DNA of 64,000 nt, taken from assembly GCF_014694385.1 (NCBI RefSeq), contig NZ_JAAOCA010000018.1, positions 1-64,000 of the forward strand, in the 5' to 3' direction. This document shows, piece after piece, positions 46,112 through 55,725 of this stretch. The DNA comes from Pseudomonas typographi. Lineage in GTDB: Bacteria; Pseudomonadota; Gammaproteobacteria; Pseudomonadales; Pseudomonadaceae. Every line of letters begins with the position of its first letter. Position 1 is the stretch's first letter. Both the position numbers and the translations under genes were made by a program. The notes under the pieces are model-generated. The model saw nothing but the letters and a program-made list of their open reading frames with translations, was not told where the DNA came from and ran no database searches.

Positions 46112-47012
46112 AAAAAGCCGCCCCCGCGCACAGTATCAACACCCACAACCCTACACCGCGTTGCACCAGTTGCCAGCCATGCTCGATGGATGCCGCATCG
46201 GCGGCCGGCCCTTCGCCGAGCACCGCGCGGTCATGGCCTTGGCCGTGGTAAACGGCCGGGCCGCCGAGTTCCACGCCCAGCGCTCCGGCGCCAGCGGCCA
46301 TCACCGGGCCTGCGTTGGGGCTGTCCCAGTAAGGGGCCTGGCGTTGCCAGCAGCGCAGTGCCAAGGCGGTTTTGCCCAACAGCGCATAGGTCAGCGCAAC
46401 CAACCGTGCTGGCACATAATTGAGTACATCGTCGATACGCGCCGCCGCCCAGCCAAAGCGCTCGAAGCGTTCATTACGGTAGCCCCACATGGCGTCAAGG
46501 GTGTTGCTCAGGCGGTACAGCACCACCCCGGGCACGCCGGCCACGGCGAACCAGAACAGCGCCGCGAACACCGCGTCGTTGCCGTTTTCCAATACCGATT
46601 CGGTGGCAGCCTTGGCCACACCGGTGGCATCGAGGGCTTCGGTGTGGCGGCTGACCAAAAAACTTACCGTGCGCCGCGCTTCAGGCAAGTCGTTGCCACG
46701 CAGCGCCTGGGCTACCGGGGCCACGTGCTCGCCGAGGCTGCGTAACCCCAGCGCCAAATACAACACCCCTACCGCCACTGCGTCGCCCACCACGGGCAAC
46801 CATGACAACAGTGTGCACAGGGCGGTTAACGGTATGACCGCAACGCCCCAGGCGGTCACGCCATGGCTGCGCCAACCACGGCCTGCGCTGTTGAAGCGTT
46901 GCTCCAGGCGCCCTGCCAGGTGGCCGAAGCCCACCAGCGGGTGCCAGCGCCGCGGCTCGCCCAGCAGCAGATCGAGCGCCAGCGCCATGGCGCAGGCCAG
47001 GGCAATGCTCAT
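46104..47012 (-). CDS. cbiB: Adenosylcobinamide-phosphate synthase CbiB (CobD of Pseudomonas)
   Basis: 302 residues from ATG 47012, which overlaps the bluB stop (ATGA). A longer frame to 47240 exists but lies inside blu[31 protein letters not shown] is the family N-terminus; [36 protein letters not shown] and [21 protein letters not shown] are conserved blocks. It is an integral membrane enzyme that joins the aminopropanol arm to adenosylcobyric acid. Confidence 0.96.
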   Translation of the reverse strand: MSIALACAMALALDLLLGEPRRWHPLVGFGHLAGRLEQRFNSAGRGWRSHGVTAWGVAVIPLTALCTLLSWLPVVGDAVAVGVLYLALGLRSLGEHVAPVAQALRGNDLPEARRTVSFLVSRHTEALDATGVAKAATESVLENGNDAVFAALFWFAVAGVPGVVLYRLSNTLDAMWGYRNERFERFGWAAARIDDVLNYVPARLVALTYALLGKTALALRCWQRQAPYWDSPNAGPVMAAGAGALGVELGGPAVYHGQGHDRAVLGEGPAADAASIEHGWQLVQRGVGLWVLILCAGAAFYA

Positions 47013-47659
47013 GGGTGCTGGCCCCACTGGTTTTCGAAAATCATGTCGGCCAAGGGTTTTTCCGCCGCCCAATGCTCCAGCACCAACATGGGCGCTGGGT
47101 AGAAAGCCTTGACCGGGCCTAGGCACAGTACCGCCAGCGGCTTGGCCCCCTCGGGCATCGCCAGTAGGCGGGCCAATGGCGCCGGCTCGAACAGCGACAC
47201 CCAGCCCAGCCCCAGGCCTTCGGCGCGCGCGGCCAACCAAAGATTTTGAATGGCGCAGGCCAGCGAGGCCAAATCCATTTCAGGCAGGGTGCGGCGGCCG
47301 AACACATGTTGCTCGCGCCCGTCCATCAGGGCGGCCACCCACAATTCGGCGCAGTCGAGTACCCCTTCGACCTTCAGTTGCATGAAGGCATCCGCGCGCT
47401 CGCCCAGCGCCTCGGCGGTGCGCACCCGCTCGGCTTCGACCAAGTCGTGGATACCTTGGCGCAGGGCCGGGTCGCTGACCCGCACGAAACGCCAGGGCTG
47501 CATCAAGCCGACGCTAGGGGCCTGGTGCGCGGCTTGCAGCAAGCGCTCCATCACCTGCGGCGCCACCGTGCCACCGGTAAAGTGGCGCATGTCGCGGCGC
47601 TCGCCGATGGCGCGGTATACCGCCAAACGCTCGGCGGCGGTAAAGCTGTGTTCGTTCAT
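47009..47659 (-). CDS. bluB: 5,6-dimethylbenzimidazole synthase BluB
   Basis: 216 residues, nitroreductase fold. [37 protein letters not shown] is the FMN-binding BluB block, and [12 protein letters not shown] is also characteristic, distinguishing it from ordinary nitroreductases. It cuts FMNH2 with oxygen to give dimethylbenzimidazole, so this organism makes its lower ligand aerobically. Start and stop overlap cobB and cbiB as ATGA. Confidence 0.95.
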   Translation of the reverse strand: MNEHSFTAAERLAVYRAIGERRDMRHFTGGTVAPQVMERLLQAAHQAPSVGLMQPWRFVRVSDPALRQGIHDLVEAERVRTAEALGERADAFMQLKVEGVLDCAELWVAALMDGREQHVFGRRTLPEMDLASLACAIQNLWLAARAEGLGLGWVSLFEPAPLARLLAMPEGAKPLAVLCLGPVKAFYPAPMLVLEHWAAEKPLADMIFENQWGQHP

Positions 47660-48981
47660 GGCGCATGGCCTGGCTGCTGCGGGGCCTGGCCGGCAAACAA
47701 CGCCGCGGCCGCCGCCGGGTTGGAGGGGAAATAAAAATGCACATAGGAGGCCGTGAGCCGCCCGCTGCGGTACACCGCTTCGGCACCACGGCCGCCGTTG
47801 GGGCTGCTGCCCACCGCCAGCGGCACCAATGGGGTGCGGGTCAGCGAATGGTGGAAGGTGTGCCCGCGCAGGTTACCCTCGGGCAAGCAAACCTGTTGCA
47901 GCGCCAGGGCCGCCAAACGCGCCTGCATGGTCGCCTCACCGGGTAGCAGCCCGAGCAACTCGGCGCTGTGACCGTCGACGTCGGTCAGCCGTTCGAGCAG
48001 GTAGAGCATGCCGCCGCATTCGGCCAGCAACGGCTTGCCGGCCGCGTGGTGGGCGCGGATCGCCGCCAGCATCGGCGTGTTGGCGGCCAATGCGCGGTGA
48101 TGCAGCTCCGGGTAGCCGCCTGGCAAGTACAGCGCATCGCACGGTGGCAACGCCGCCTCGGCGAGCGGGGAAAAAAAGCTCAGCGCGGCGCCTTGCCGGC
48201 GCAGCACATCCAGGTTGGCCCGGTACACAAAGGCAAACGCCGCGTCTTGGGCCACCGCGATGCGCCGGCCAGCCAGCAATGGCACCAGCGGCTCGGTGGC
48301 CGGCGCATCGAAGCACACCGGCGGCGGCAACAGGTGTTGGCAACTGGCGGCCAGGGCGGCAGCGGCAGCGTCCAGGCGCTGTTCCAGGTCGGCCAGCTCA
48401 CCGGCCTGCACCAAGCCAAGGTGGCGGCTGGGCAGTTCGATGCTGCTGTCCCGGGCCAAGCCGCCATACCAGCGCATCCCCGGCGGCAGGCTGCCTTCGA
48501 GCAATTGGCCATGGCGGGCGCTGCCCACCCGGTTGGCGAGGACACCGGCAAAGGGTAACCCCGGCTGATAGCTGGCCAGGCCCAAGGCCAGGGCGCCGAA
48601 GGTCTGGGCCATGGCCTTGCCATCGATCACCGCCAGCACGGGCACGCCGAAGTGGCGGGCCAGGTCCGCACTGGACGGGGTGCCATCGAACAGCCCCATC
48701 ACCCCTTCGATCAGGATGATGTCGGCTTCACCGGCCGCCTCCCAGAGCAGGCGGCGGCTTTGCTCGGCGCCGACCATCCACAGGTCGAGTTGGTACACGG
48801 GCGCACCGCTGGCTTGCTCAAGAATCATCGGATCAAGAAAGTCCGGGCCGCACTTGAATACCCGCACACGCCGGCCCTGTTGCCGGTGCAGGCGCGCCAA
48901 GGCCGCGGTCACGGTGGTTTTGCCCTGCCCCGAGGCGGGCGCCGCCACCAGCACTGCCGGGCAATGGCGTGCCGGGTTCAC
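47656..48981 (-). CDS. cobB: Cobyrinate a,c-diamide synthase CobB (CbiA)
   Basis: 441 residues from a GTG at 48981 that overlaps the cobO stop. The N-terminal P-loop is VAAPASGQGKTTVTAALARL; VFKCGPDFLDPMIL and ILIEGVMGLFDG follow. The C-terminal glutaminase has YLPGGYPELH, LLAECGGMLYLLE (nucleophile Cys), and a late His in RGHTFHHS. It amidates the a and c side chains of (hydrogeno)cobyrinate. In the aerobic pathway it acts before cobalt insertion. Confidence 0.96.
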   Translation of the reverse strand: MNPARHCPAVLVAAPASGQGKTTVTAALARLHRQQGRRVRVFKCGPDFLDPMILEQASGAPVYQLDLWMVGAEQSRRLLWEAAGEADIILIEGVMGLFDGTPSSADLARHFGVPVLAVIDGKAMAQTFGALALGLASYQPGLPFAGVLANRVGSARHGQLLEGSLPPGMRWYGGLARDSSIELPSRHLGLVQAGELADLEQRLDAAAAALAASCQHLLPPPVCFDAPATEPLVPLLAGRRIAVAQDAAFAFVYRANLDVLRRQGAALSFFSPLAEAALPPCDALYLPGGYPELHHRALAANTPMLAAIRAHHAAGKPLLAECGGMLYLLERLTDVDGHSAELLGLLPGEATMQARLAALALQQVCLPEGNLRGHTFHHSLTRTPLVPLAVGSSPNGGRGAEAVYRSGRLTASYVHFYFPSNPAAAAALFAGQAPQQPGHAP

Positions 48982-49589
48982 AGCTCCACGCCTTTTTGCG
49001 CGCGGATGCCGGCGGCGAATGCATGCTTGACCAGGCCCATTTCCGTAGCAGTGTCGGCCAGTTCGATCATCTCGGGTTTGGCGCCGCGGCCGGTGACGAT
49101 CACGTGCTGCATCGGCGGGCGCGCCTGCAGATCGCCCAGCACCTGGTCCAGATCAAGGTAACAGTGCTTGAGGGCGATGTTGAGCTCATCGAGTACCACC
49201 AACTGCACGCCCGGGTCGTTGAGTATTTCACGGGCCTTGGCCCAGGCGGCCTGGGCAGCCGCGATGTCACGCTGGCGGTCCTGGGTTTCCCAGGTGAAGC
49301 CCTCGCCCATCACATGGTAGGTGACTTCATCGGGAAACCGCCGGAAGAACCGTTCTTCCCCGGTGCTGTTGCGGCCCTTGATGAACTGCACCACGGCGCA
49401 GTGCATACCATGGCCCAGGGCCCGCGCGAGCATGCCGAAGGCCGAACTGCTCTTGCCTTTGCCATTGCCGCTGAGTACCAGCAACACGCCACATTCATCG
49501 GGCGAATGGGCGATGCGTTCGTCGATTACGGCTTTTTTGCGCTGCATGCGCGCCAGATGGCGCGCGTCTCGGTCTGTGGTGTCGCTCAT
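48978..49589 (-). CDS. cobO: Corrinoid adenosyltransferase CobO (CobA/BtuR type)
   Basis: 203 residues. The ATG at 49589 has GGAGAG upstream; the longer frame to 49643 lies in the riboswitch leader. The modified P-loop GNGKGKSS is at residues 41-48, with VQFIKGRNSTGEERFF, VVLDELNIALKHCYLDLD and VIVTGRGAKPEMIELAD, all of the CobA/BtuR family. It attaches the 5'-deoxyadenosyl group to reduced corrinoid. It is first in the operon and directly downstream of the cobalamin riboswitch. Confidence 0.97.
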   Translation of the reverse strand: MSDTTDRDARHLARMQRKKAVIDERIAHSPDECGVLLVLSGNGKGKSSSAFGMLARALGHGMHCAVVQFIKGRNSTGEERFFRRFPDEVTYHVMGEGFTWETQDRQRDIAAAQAAWAKAREILNDPGVQLVVLDELNIALKHCYLDLDQVLGDLQARPPMQHVIVTGRGAKPEMIELADTATEMGLVKHAFAAGIRAQKGVEL

Positions 49590-49704
49590 CAGGGCTCTCC
49601 GCGGCGCCGCCGGGGCATGCACCGACGAACGCCCACGGCCCACAGGGGCGATGGCCGCTTCACGTCGATGCCGCTCGCACCCGCGCGGCCATGGCTGGAA
49701 TCAA

Positions 49705-49885
49705 AACGTGACAGGCCGGTCTCCGGGCTTGATGAGTAGGGCGTACCGCAATGCCCACGTGCCAGGCGCCTTCCCGGTTTCCCAGTGGCCTGTGGCTTGG
49801 CATCAACTCATTTACCGTTGCGGGGGCAGCGCCGGTTTCGCACCGGCTTCCCAGTTTCACCCAACACGCTGGGCACCTGAAACGA
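49705..49885 (-). promoter_or_regulatory. Cobalamin riboswitch controlling the cob operon
   Basis: On the - strand the order is a 5' closing region with GGGTGAAACTGGGAA, then GCCGGTGCGAAACCGGC, CCCCCGCAACGGTAA, the B12 box GCCACAGGCCACTGG, GGGAAACCGGGAAGG, and the 3' closing strand around AGCCCGGAGACCGG. These are the conserved parts of the class I (Cbl) aptamer. About 115 nt separate it from the cobO start, with no T-tract terminator, so it more likely acts on translation initiation or through Rho. Binding of adenosylcobalamin would turn the operon off. Confidence 0.95.
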
Positions 49886-49994
49886 ACCGCGAAGGTTAGA
49901 GCCTGGCGCGGGTAGCGTCAATCGAATGAACCCAAACACTGGGCACGCTTTCCAATTTTTCACTGCCAATCCCAAACGCGAAAAGGATAGCCAC

Positions 49995-51296
49995 ATGCGA
50001 CATGCCCTGCTGCCCCTTTGCCTGCTACTGGCCGGTACCGCCCAAGCCGACGGCACCGCCCTGCCCGCCGGCTTCGGCCCCAACCCCACGTTGCCCGCGC
50101 CGGAAAAATCGCTGATCCCCACGGTGAACACCGCCCCGGCGGTGGGTTGGCCGCAGGGCGCAAAGCCGGTGGCCGCGCCAGGCACCCAGGTGGCGGCGTT
50201 CGCTGAAGGCCTGGACCACCCGCGCTGGCTGTATGTGCTGCCTAATGGCGACGTACTGGTGGCCGAAACCAACTCACCCCCGAAGCCAGACGACAACAAG
50301 GGCTTGAAGGGTTTGGCCACTAGCGTGGTGATGAGCCGTGCCGGTGCCAACGTGCCCAGCCCTAACCGCATCAGCCTGCTGCGCGACCGCAACGGTGATG
50401 GCGTGGCGGAAACCCGCACGGTGTTCCTGCAAGGCCTCAATTCGCCGTTCGGCATGGCGCTGGTGGGCAACAGCTTGTATGTGGCCGCCAGCGACGCCTT
50501 GTTGCGCTACACCTACACCCCCGGCGCCACCAGCCTCGAAGGGCCCGGTGAAAAGGTCGTCGACTTGCCAGCAGGCAAGATCAACCACCATTGGACGAAA
50601 AACGTCATCGCTAGCGCCGACGGCAAGAAGCTGTATGTGACGGTAGGCTCCAACAGCAACGCGGCCGAAAACGGCCTGGAGGCCGAAGAAGGCCGCGCGG
50701 CCATTTGGGAAGTGGACCCGGCCAGTAAACAGCAACGCCTGTTCGCCTCCGGCCTGCGCAACCCCAATGGCCTGGCCTGGAACCCACAAAGCGGGAAGCT
50801 GTGGGCGGCGGTGAACGAGCGCGACGAACTGGGCAACGACCTGGTGCCAGACTACATCACCTCAGTTAAAGACGGCGGCTTTTACGGCTGGCCCTTTAGT
50901 TACTGGGGCCAACACGTAGACACCCGGGTAACGCCGGGCAACTCCGAGAAGGTGCAACAAGCCATCGCCCCGGATTACGCGGTGGGTGCCCACACCGCCT
51001 CGCTGGGGCTGATGTTCGCTGAGCAAGGCGCCTTGCCAGCGCCCTTCGACAATGGCGCGATCATTGGCCAGCACGGCTCATGGAACCGTAAACCGCACAG
51101 TGGCTACAAGGTACTGTTCGTACCGTTTACCGATGGCAAACCCAACGGCGCGCCGGTGGACCTGTTGACCGGCTTCCTGGACAAGGACGAAAACGCCCTC
51201 GGCCGCCCCGTGGGGGTGGTGGGCGACCATAAAGGCGGCGTGTTGGTGGCCGATGATGTCGGCAACAAAGTGTGGCGCATTACCGCGGCGAAATAA
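49995..51296 (+). CDS. PQQ-dependent sugar dehydrogenase / L-sorbosone dehydrogenase family protein
   Basis: 433 residues from ATG 49995 (AAGGA upstream), with a signal peptide ([18 protein letters not shown]) giving a periplasmic protein. It has the six-bladed propeller layout of soluble PQQ-glucose dehydrogenase relatives: [95 protein letters not shown]. It probably oxidises an aldose or aldehyde, if PQQ is bound. It diverges from the cob operon. Confidence 0.88.
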   Translation: MRHALLPLCLLLAGTAQADGTALPAGFGPNPTLPAPEKSLIPTVNTAPAVGWPQGAKPVAAPGTQVAAFAEGLDHPRWLYVLPNGDVLVAETNSPPKPDDNKGLKGLATSVVMSRAGANVPSPNRISLLRDRNGDGVAETRTVFLQGLNSPFGMALVGNSLYVAASDALLRYTYTPGATSLEGPGEKVVDLPAGKINHHWTKNVIASADGKKLYVTVGSNSNAAENGLEAEEGRAAIWEVDPASKQQRLFASGLRNPNGLAWNPQSGKLWAAVNERDELGNDLVPDYITSVKDGGFYGWPFSYWGQHVDTRVTPGNSEKVQQAIAPDYAVGAHTASLGLMFAEQGALPAPFDNGAIIGQHGSWNRKPHSGYKVLFVPFTDGKPNGAPVDLLTGFLDKDENALGRPVGVVGDHKGGVLVADDVGNKVWRITAAK

Positions 51297-51338
51297 GCGA
51301 GCCCGCCGTCGCTGCCGACGCCGGCTGGCAGGGGCGAT

Positions 51339-52034
51339 TTACAACTGCCCGGCAATCTCCCGCAACGCCGCGCCCGGATCCGCTGCCTGGCTGATCGGCC
51401 GGCCGATCACCAAATAATCGCTGCCGGCCTGCAACGCCTGGCGTGGGGTGAGGATACGGCGCTGGTCGTCCTGGGCGCTGCCGGCCGGGCGAATGCCCGG
51501 GGTGACCCGCTGTAGGCCTGGGTGCGCGGCTTTCAGTGCCGGTGCTTCGAGCGCCGAGCACACCAGGCCATCCAGGCCGGCTTTTTCCGCCAGCGCAGCC
51601 AGGCGCAGCACCTGCACCTGCGGCTCTACGTCCAAGCCAATACCGGCGAGGTCTTCGCGCTCCATGCTGGTCAATACGGTGACACCGATCAGCAACGGGT
51701 TGGGCCCTTGGCGCTTGGCCAGCACCTCACGGCAGGCAGCCATCATGCGCAGCCCACCGGAACAGTGCACGTTGACCATCCACACGCCCATCTCGGCGGC
51801 GGCCTTAACGGCCATGGCGGTGGTGTTGGGAATGTCGTGGAACTTAAGGTCGAGGAACACTTCGAAACCCCGGGCGTTGAGGGTTTCGACAATGCCTGCC
51901 GCACTGCTGGTGAACAATTCCTTGCCCACTTTCACCCTGCACAGGGCCGGGTCGAGTTGGTCGGCCAAGGCCAAGGCGGCTTCACGAGTGGAGAAATCCA
52001 GGGCGACGATCACAGGCGTCTGGCAGGCGGGCAT
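51339..52034 (-). CDS. pyrF: Orotidine 5'-phosphate decarboxylase
   Basis: 231 residues from ATG 52034; the longer frame upstream is not family sequence. [20 protein letters not shown] opens the barrel, [20 protein letters not shown] carries the catalytic Asp-Lys-Asp array, and [18 protein letters not shown] binds phosphate. It makes UMP from OMP. It is convergent with the sugar dehydrogenase and divergent from the DUF2897 gene. Confidence 0.97.
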   Translation of the reverse strand: MPACQTPVIVALDFSTREAALALADQLDPALCRVKVGKELFTSSAAGIVETLNARGFEVFLDLKFHDIPNTTAMAVKAAAEMGVWMVNVHCSGGLRMMAACREVLAKRQGPNPLLIGVTVLTSMEREDLAGIGLDVEPQVQVLRLAALAEKAGLDGLVCSALEAPALKAAHPGLQRVTPGIRPAGSAQDDQRRILTPRQALQAGSDYLVIGRPISQAADPGAALREIAGQL

Positions 52035-52160
52035 GGGCGGGCTCTCTAGGCTTGACTGAAACGGCGCGCATTGTAGCGGATTCGCCTGGCGCTGGGGCAC
52101 ACTCCGTCAGCCGGAACCAACTGCCGGCGGCCCGGCTCTGAACAATAAAGGAGACACCCC

Positions 52161-52328
52161 ATGCCCTGGTACGCTTGGCTTATCTTGGTGCTGGCGATCG
52201 GTTCGATCGTTGGCGGCCTGCTACTGCTGCGTGAAAACGCAGAAAAACTGCCTTTAACCGAAGAGCAACTTAAACGTGTTCATGAGCGCAATGCACTGGC
52301 GGACGCCAAGGATGCGCAAGATCGATGA
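52161..52328 (+). CDS. DUF2897 small membrane protein
   Basis: 55 residues: MPWYAWLILVLAIGSIVGGL (one membrane helix), then LRENAEKLPLTEEQLKRVHER and a charged tail. A strong AAAGGAG site lies 8 nt upstream. The MPWYAWLI start and LPLTEEQL-RVHERN match the DUF2897 family, found next to pyrF in Pseudomonas. Function unknown. Confidence 0.85.
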   Translation: MPWYAWLILVLAIGSIVGGLLLLRENAEKLPLTEEQLKRVHERNALADAKDAQDR

Positions 52329-52782
52329 CCTTAGCCACGGGTGATCGGTACTCAGGCCGTTAGAGGACGGTACGCGGCCCCGACGCTTGATCGGATTGCC
52401 CAGGCGGGCCTATGGCCAGATGGTTTATCCCGAAAAACCCTGAGCGAGCCTGTTGATAAGCTGGGGGAATGCCTCCGTAGCCCCGGCCATCCGTGGCGCC
52501 CAGCATGGTGTGCAATATTTGACCAAAAGGAGCTTTTGCTGACGTTTTTGTGGCCGTTTCTTGCCCACATACGCCAGGAGGCTGTTTTCGCTGACTTTTA
52601 TCCTATATTTACCTGCATCAGCCTGTGCATAACCTGGGGGTGGCTGCCCAGCGCCCCCGGCCAGCAAGGCCCATCGCCGATTGAGTATAAATTGAACAAT
52701 TGCCGAGGCCCGTGGGCATGAGCGGAGCCACACCAAGCGGTACGCCGACACAGATTCTAACCTCCATAGCAGAATGCCGCCC
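52329..52782. other. Region without a supported gene downstream of the Rhs-core ORF
   Basis: About 450 nt, more AT-rich and irregular than its surroundings. Frames of 126-130 codons run on both strands (52341-52721 + and 52425-52817 -) but show no motif and no good ribosome site; the - strand one overlaps the Rhs ORF end. If the Rhs C-terminus were a toxin, an immunity gene would be expected here on the - strand, but I see no credible candidate. Confidence 0.4.
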
Positions 52783-53553
52783 TCAAAGTGTCTCGCGAAA
52801 TATTGGTACCTTTGCATTTAGCGCATCAGCCAATGGAATGTCTGGACAGTCTGCTGGATACACCACAACCGAAGCCTCTTCCTGAAAACGGACTTTCATA
52901 GCTCTGCCGCGCTTTGCCCTAACCACTGGGAGGGCCAAGGGTCCATAATCAGGGGCCGGTTCAGCAGGCAAACGCAGCGAGGGTCGAGCGGCTGGGGACT
53001 GAGGCGCAAGGTCGCTTAACCCCCTGTCTATAGGGGCCTGCGCGCGCTTGCGAAATCGATTAGACACAAACCCATCCGGTGCACCGCCCCTGCTGAAACG
53101 ATTAAACTTCGGCAACGGCCCCCCGTCTCGCCACAGGTTGGCCGTGGTGTTGGTACGCAGCGAGGCGGCCGGCGTTAGTGTTGTAGAAAGGTCGCGCAGC
53201 GGCCCTCCACGGTTTTTACTTACCCTACCCAGCAAACGGCGCAAGGCCACAAAGAACTGCCCGGTGGGGTCTGCCCTGTTCACCGGCTCCGCCCCGCAAT
53301 AGGCATAGCTGTTCAGCCCACCTTCTGCGAAGGGGCTGAGCACATCAGGCTGGATAAACCGCATCTGCGCAGGGCCGTAAGCGCGTCGGCCATGGCCAAG
53401 GACATAAAAAGTGCCATGACCGTCGAGCCGTTGGCCGTGAAAGCCGCAGGCACCCACTGCGCCCGACGTATATCCCGCCGGGGTATACCCTGCTCGCGGG
53501 CCGCCGGCACCGAGCACGCTATGGGCCATATCCGTGATCAGCAGCATCGTCAT
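52783..53553 (-). CDS. Orphan RHS repeat-associated core protein with unique C-terminus
   Basis: 256 residues from ATG 53553 (GGTGAAG upstream). Residues 1-98 are a compact Rhs core: GFHGQRLDGHGTFYVLGHGRRAYGPAQMRFIQPDVLSPFAEGGLNSYAYCGAEPVNRADPTG, split in the usual blocks and ending in DPTG. The remaining ~158 residues are Arg/Pro-rich and unrelated to anything I recognise; that is where toxin domains sit in Rhs proteins. There is no signal peptide, no YD repeats and no VgrG/Hcp nearby. Such short Rhs-core ORFs are frequent in this genus and could be displaced tips or effector fragments. Confidence 0.8.
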   Translation of the reverse strand: MTMLLITDMAHSVLGAGGPRAGYTPAGYTSGAVGACGFHGQRLDGHGTFYVLGHGRRAYGPAQMRFIQPDVLSPFAEGGLNSYAYCGAEPVNRADPTGQFFVALRRLLGRVSKNRGGPLRDLSTTLTPAASLRTNTTANLWRDGGPLPKFNRFSRGGAPDGFVSNRFRKRAQAPIDRGLSDLAPQSPAARPSLRLPAEPAPDYGPLALPVVRAKRGRAMKVRFQEEASVVVYPADCPDIPLADALNAKVPIFRETL

Positions 53554-53636
53554 GGCTTCACCTACCAATTCGGTTCAGCCTACCGTAACGCATATTCGGG
53601 CCGCTCGAAAACTGGTAGATCCAATAGGTTGACACC

Positions 53637-54509
53637 TCATAACACTTCCCACTGCAATGGCCAATCCCGCCGCGTAAACACCTGGCCCTCGTCTCGCACA
53701 CGGCGCAACGCCGCCAGCTCCAGGTCGGCGAACAGCCATTGGCTTGACGCCGGGCACAGTTCGGTGCTTTCAGCCACCACGCCATTGGCCGGCTGGCCAT
53801 AGTCGGGCGGCACGTACAGCCCAGCCCGGCCAATGTTCTCATCCAAAGCCGCCGACCAGTTCGCCCGCCCCACGGTGGCCGATTGCAATACGGCAACCTG
53901 GTTTTCCAGGGCACGGGCCTGGGCGCCAATGCGTACTCGGTAATAGCCGGCTTCAGTGTCGGTGCAACTGGGAGCCAGAATCAGGTCGGCGCCCTGTTCA
54001 GCCAGGGTGCGGGCCAGCAACGGGAATTCATTGTCGTAGCAAACCAAGATGCCCACCCGGCCAAAGGCCGTGTCGAAGCTGCGCAGGCCCTCGCGGCCGC
54101 CGTGTACACCCCACACCTCGCGCTCGAAGCGGGTCATGATGAGTTTGTCTTGGTGGCCCAGCTCACCGTCAGGCCCGAACAGCCAGGCGCGGTTACGGTA
54201 GCGGCCGTCGTCGTCGAGCACGGGCAGGCTGCCAGGTTGCAGGTAAACCCCCAGCCGCCGTGCAAGCTGTTCGCACAGTGCGCGCCAGCGCGGCACCAAC
54301 GGCTGGATACCGGCCAGGCTGGCGTGCAAGTCGGCACACTGCGCCGCTGGCAGTTGGGCGCTAAGGACCAGCCCGGCGTATTCCGGCAATAGCAACACCT
54401 GGGCGCCCTGCGCGGCCGCGGTTTCACATAGCTCGGTGAGGTGCGTGGCATAGGCGGCCCAACTGGGCCAATGGTCGATGGCGTATTGGCAGGCGGCGAG
54501 GCGGATCAT
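53637..54509 (-). CDS. Carbon-nitrogen hydrolase (nitrilase superfamily)
   Basis: 290 residues. The catalytic triad is visible as Glu43 (LLLPEYAG), Lys122 (HQDKLIM) and Cys157 (ILVCYDNEFP). The pattern with SCTDTEAGYYRVRIGAQARALEN and the FGPDGELGHQDKL loop fits the amidase-type branch often found with an acetyltransferase. It is cytosolic. Its start overlaps the stop of the GNAT gene upstream (ATGA-type), so they are co-expressed. Substrate unknown; an omega-amidase or amide-detoxifying role is possible. Confidence 0.9.
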   Translation of the reverse strand: MIRLAACQYAIDHWPSWAAYATHLTELCETAAAQGAQVLLLPEYAGLVLSAQLPAAQCADLHASLAGIQPLVPRWRALCEQLARRLGVYLQPGSLPVLDDDGRYRNRAWLFGPDGELGHQDKLIMTRFEREVWGVHGGREGLRSFDTAFGRVGILVCYDNEFPLLARTLAEQGADLILAPSCTDTEAGYYRVRIGAQARALENQVAVLQSATVGRANWSAALDENIGRAGLYVPPDYGQPANGVVAESTELCPASSQWLFADLELAALRRVRDEGQVFTRRDWPLQWEVL

Positions 54510-55090
54510 AAGCGCTTAAGCCAAAACACCATGGGCTTGACCGACGGCGCCCGTTCGTCCAGGTCTTGCCAGTTAAATTCGGCGCGCAGCTCAGGGTGCG
54601 GTTCGAAGCCCTGCGCGCGCCACAGGCCGTGCAGCGGGTAATAACCCGGCGGCTGGCGGGGGTGGTCCGCGGGGCGTTGGATAGCGCAAAACCCGCACCA
54701 GTCGAAATGCCCCAATCGGCGGGCGTGGCCCTCACGCTCAGCGAAAAACCTTTTGCCGAAACCTAAACCACGAAACGCCGGTAGCAGCAAGGACTCACCA
54801 AAATAGAACACCTTGTTGACGTCATAGCCGGCGGCGAGGAATGGCATTTTTACGTTGTCGGTTTCATCGGCCAGCGGCAGTGCAGTGGCCGCGCCCACGA
54901 TCATTTGCCCGCTACGCACGATCACGCACAGGCTGTTGGCCGAGCGCGTGTAGGTGGCAAGGTATTGCGCTTCATACGCCAATGTACCGTCGTACAGGTA
55001 GGGAAATTCACGGAACACACTGATGCGCAAGCGCGCAAGGCCTGGGATGTGCGGCTCAATGGCCGCGCCGTGGTAAAGTTCGATCTGCAT
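54506..55090 (-). CDS. GNAT-family N-acetyltransferase
   Basis: 194 residues from ATG 55090; the upstream open frame is not family-like. RLRISVFREFPYLYDG at the N-terminus, an acetyl-CoA loop in FGESLLLPAFRGLGFGKRFFAEREGHAR, and GYYPLHGLWRAQGFEPHPELRAEFNWQDL near the end are characteristic of GNAT proteins coupled to nitrilase-family genes. The next gene overlaps its stop. Substrate unknown. Confidence 0.88.
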   Translation of the reverse strand: MQIELYHGAAIEPHIPGLARLRISVFREFPYLYDGTLAYEAQYLATYTRSANSLCVIVRSGQMIVGAATALPLADETDNVKMPFLAAGYDVNKVFYFGESLLLPAFRGLGFGKRFFAEREGHARRLGHFDWCGFCAIQRPADHPRQPPGYYPLHGLWRAQGFEPHPELRAEFNWQDLDERAPSVKPMVFWLKRL

Positions 55091-55199
55091 AGGGGCGTTC
55101 TGGCAAATGGAAGGCGCAGGCGGGTATGCCGGGGGTTGGGCCCTTAACCTATCATAGCTGCCCGAACCCACAATAGTTGTGCAGGCCACAGGAGCCCCC

Positions 55200-55595
55200 A
55201 TGAGCACCCACGACGTGATCGCCGCCTATTACGATGCCTTCAACGCAGGCAACATGGACGCCTTTATGGCTGTACTGAGCGACGATGTCGTGCACGACAT
55301 CAACCAGGGCGAGCGGCAGCACGGCAAGGCCGCCTTCGCTCGCTTCATGCAGCATATGAACCGCTGCTACCGCGAACGCCTCAGTGACATCACGATCATG
55401 GCCAACGGCGAGCGCGCTGCCGCCGAATTCATCGTACACGGCCAGTACCTGGCCAGCGACGAAGGCCTGCCGCCTGCCCGTGGTCAAAGCTATACCCTGC
55501 CGGCGGGGGCGTTCTTCCTGGTCAAAGGTGGCCAGGTCGCGCGGGTGACCAATTATTACAACCTCAACGATTGGCTCGAACAGGTGGGCGAATAA
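55200..55595 (+). CDS. Ketosteroid isomerase-related SnoaL/NTF2-like protein
   Basis: 131 residues behind AGGAG (ATG 55200). DVIAAYYDAFNAGNMDAFMAVLSDDVVHDINQG is the N-terminal cone of the NTF2-like fold, and the C-terminal strand pair (YTLPAGAFFLVKGGQVARVTNYYNLNDWLEQV) closes it. It matches the ketosteroid-isomerase-related family of proteobacteria. There is no evidence for the actual reaction. Confidence 0.87.
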   Translation: MSTHDVIAAYYDAFNAGNMDAFMAVLSDDVVHDINQGERQHGKAAFARFMQHMNRCYRERLSDITIMANGERAAAEFIVHGQYLASDEGLPPARGQSYTLPAGAFFLVKGGQVARVTNYYNLNDWLEQVGE

Positions 55596-55725
55596 AGCCG
55601 GCACGCGACGGGCGAAGCACCGGCGGCCAACGGAGGGCTGCTGATGCCATTCGGCCCACCCCGGCGGGATAACCCACCACCCCAGGTGGTCCAACGTTCG
55701 TTCGCCCAGCTGATTGGAGCCCGCT

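Noticed and set aside
47012..47240. N-terminal extension of CbiB to 47240
   Set aside because: The extension lies in the bluB coding region and is Arg/Gly-rich out-of-frame sequence; CbiB begins at MSIALAC.
52425..52817. 130-codon - strand frame after the Rhs-core ORF as a possible immunity gene
   Set aside because: It starts inside the Rhs ORF without a ribosome site and looks like chance coding in an irregular region.
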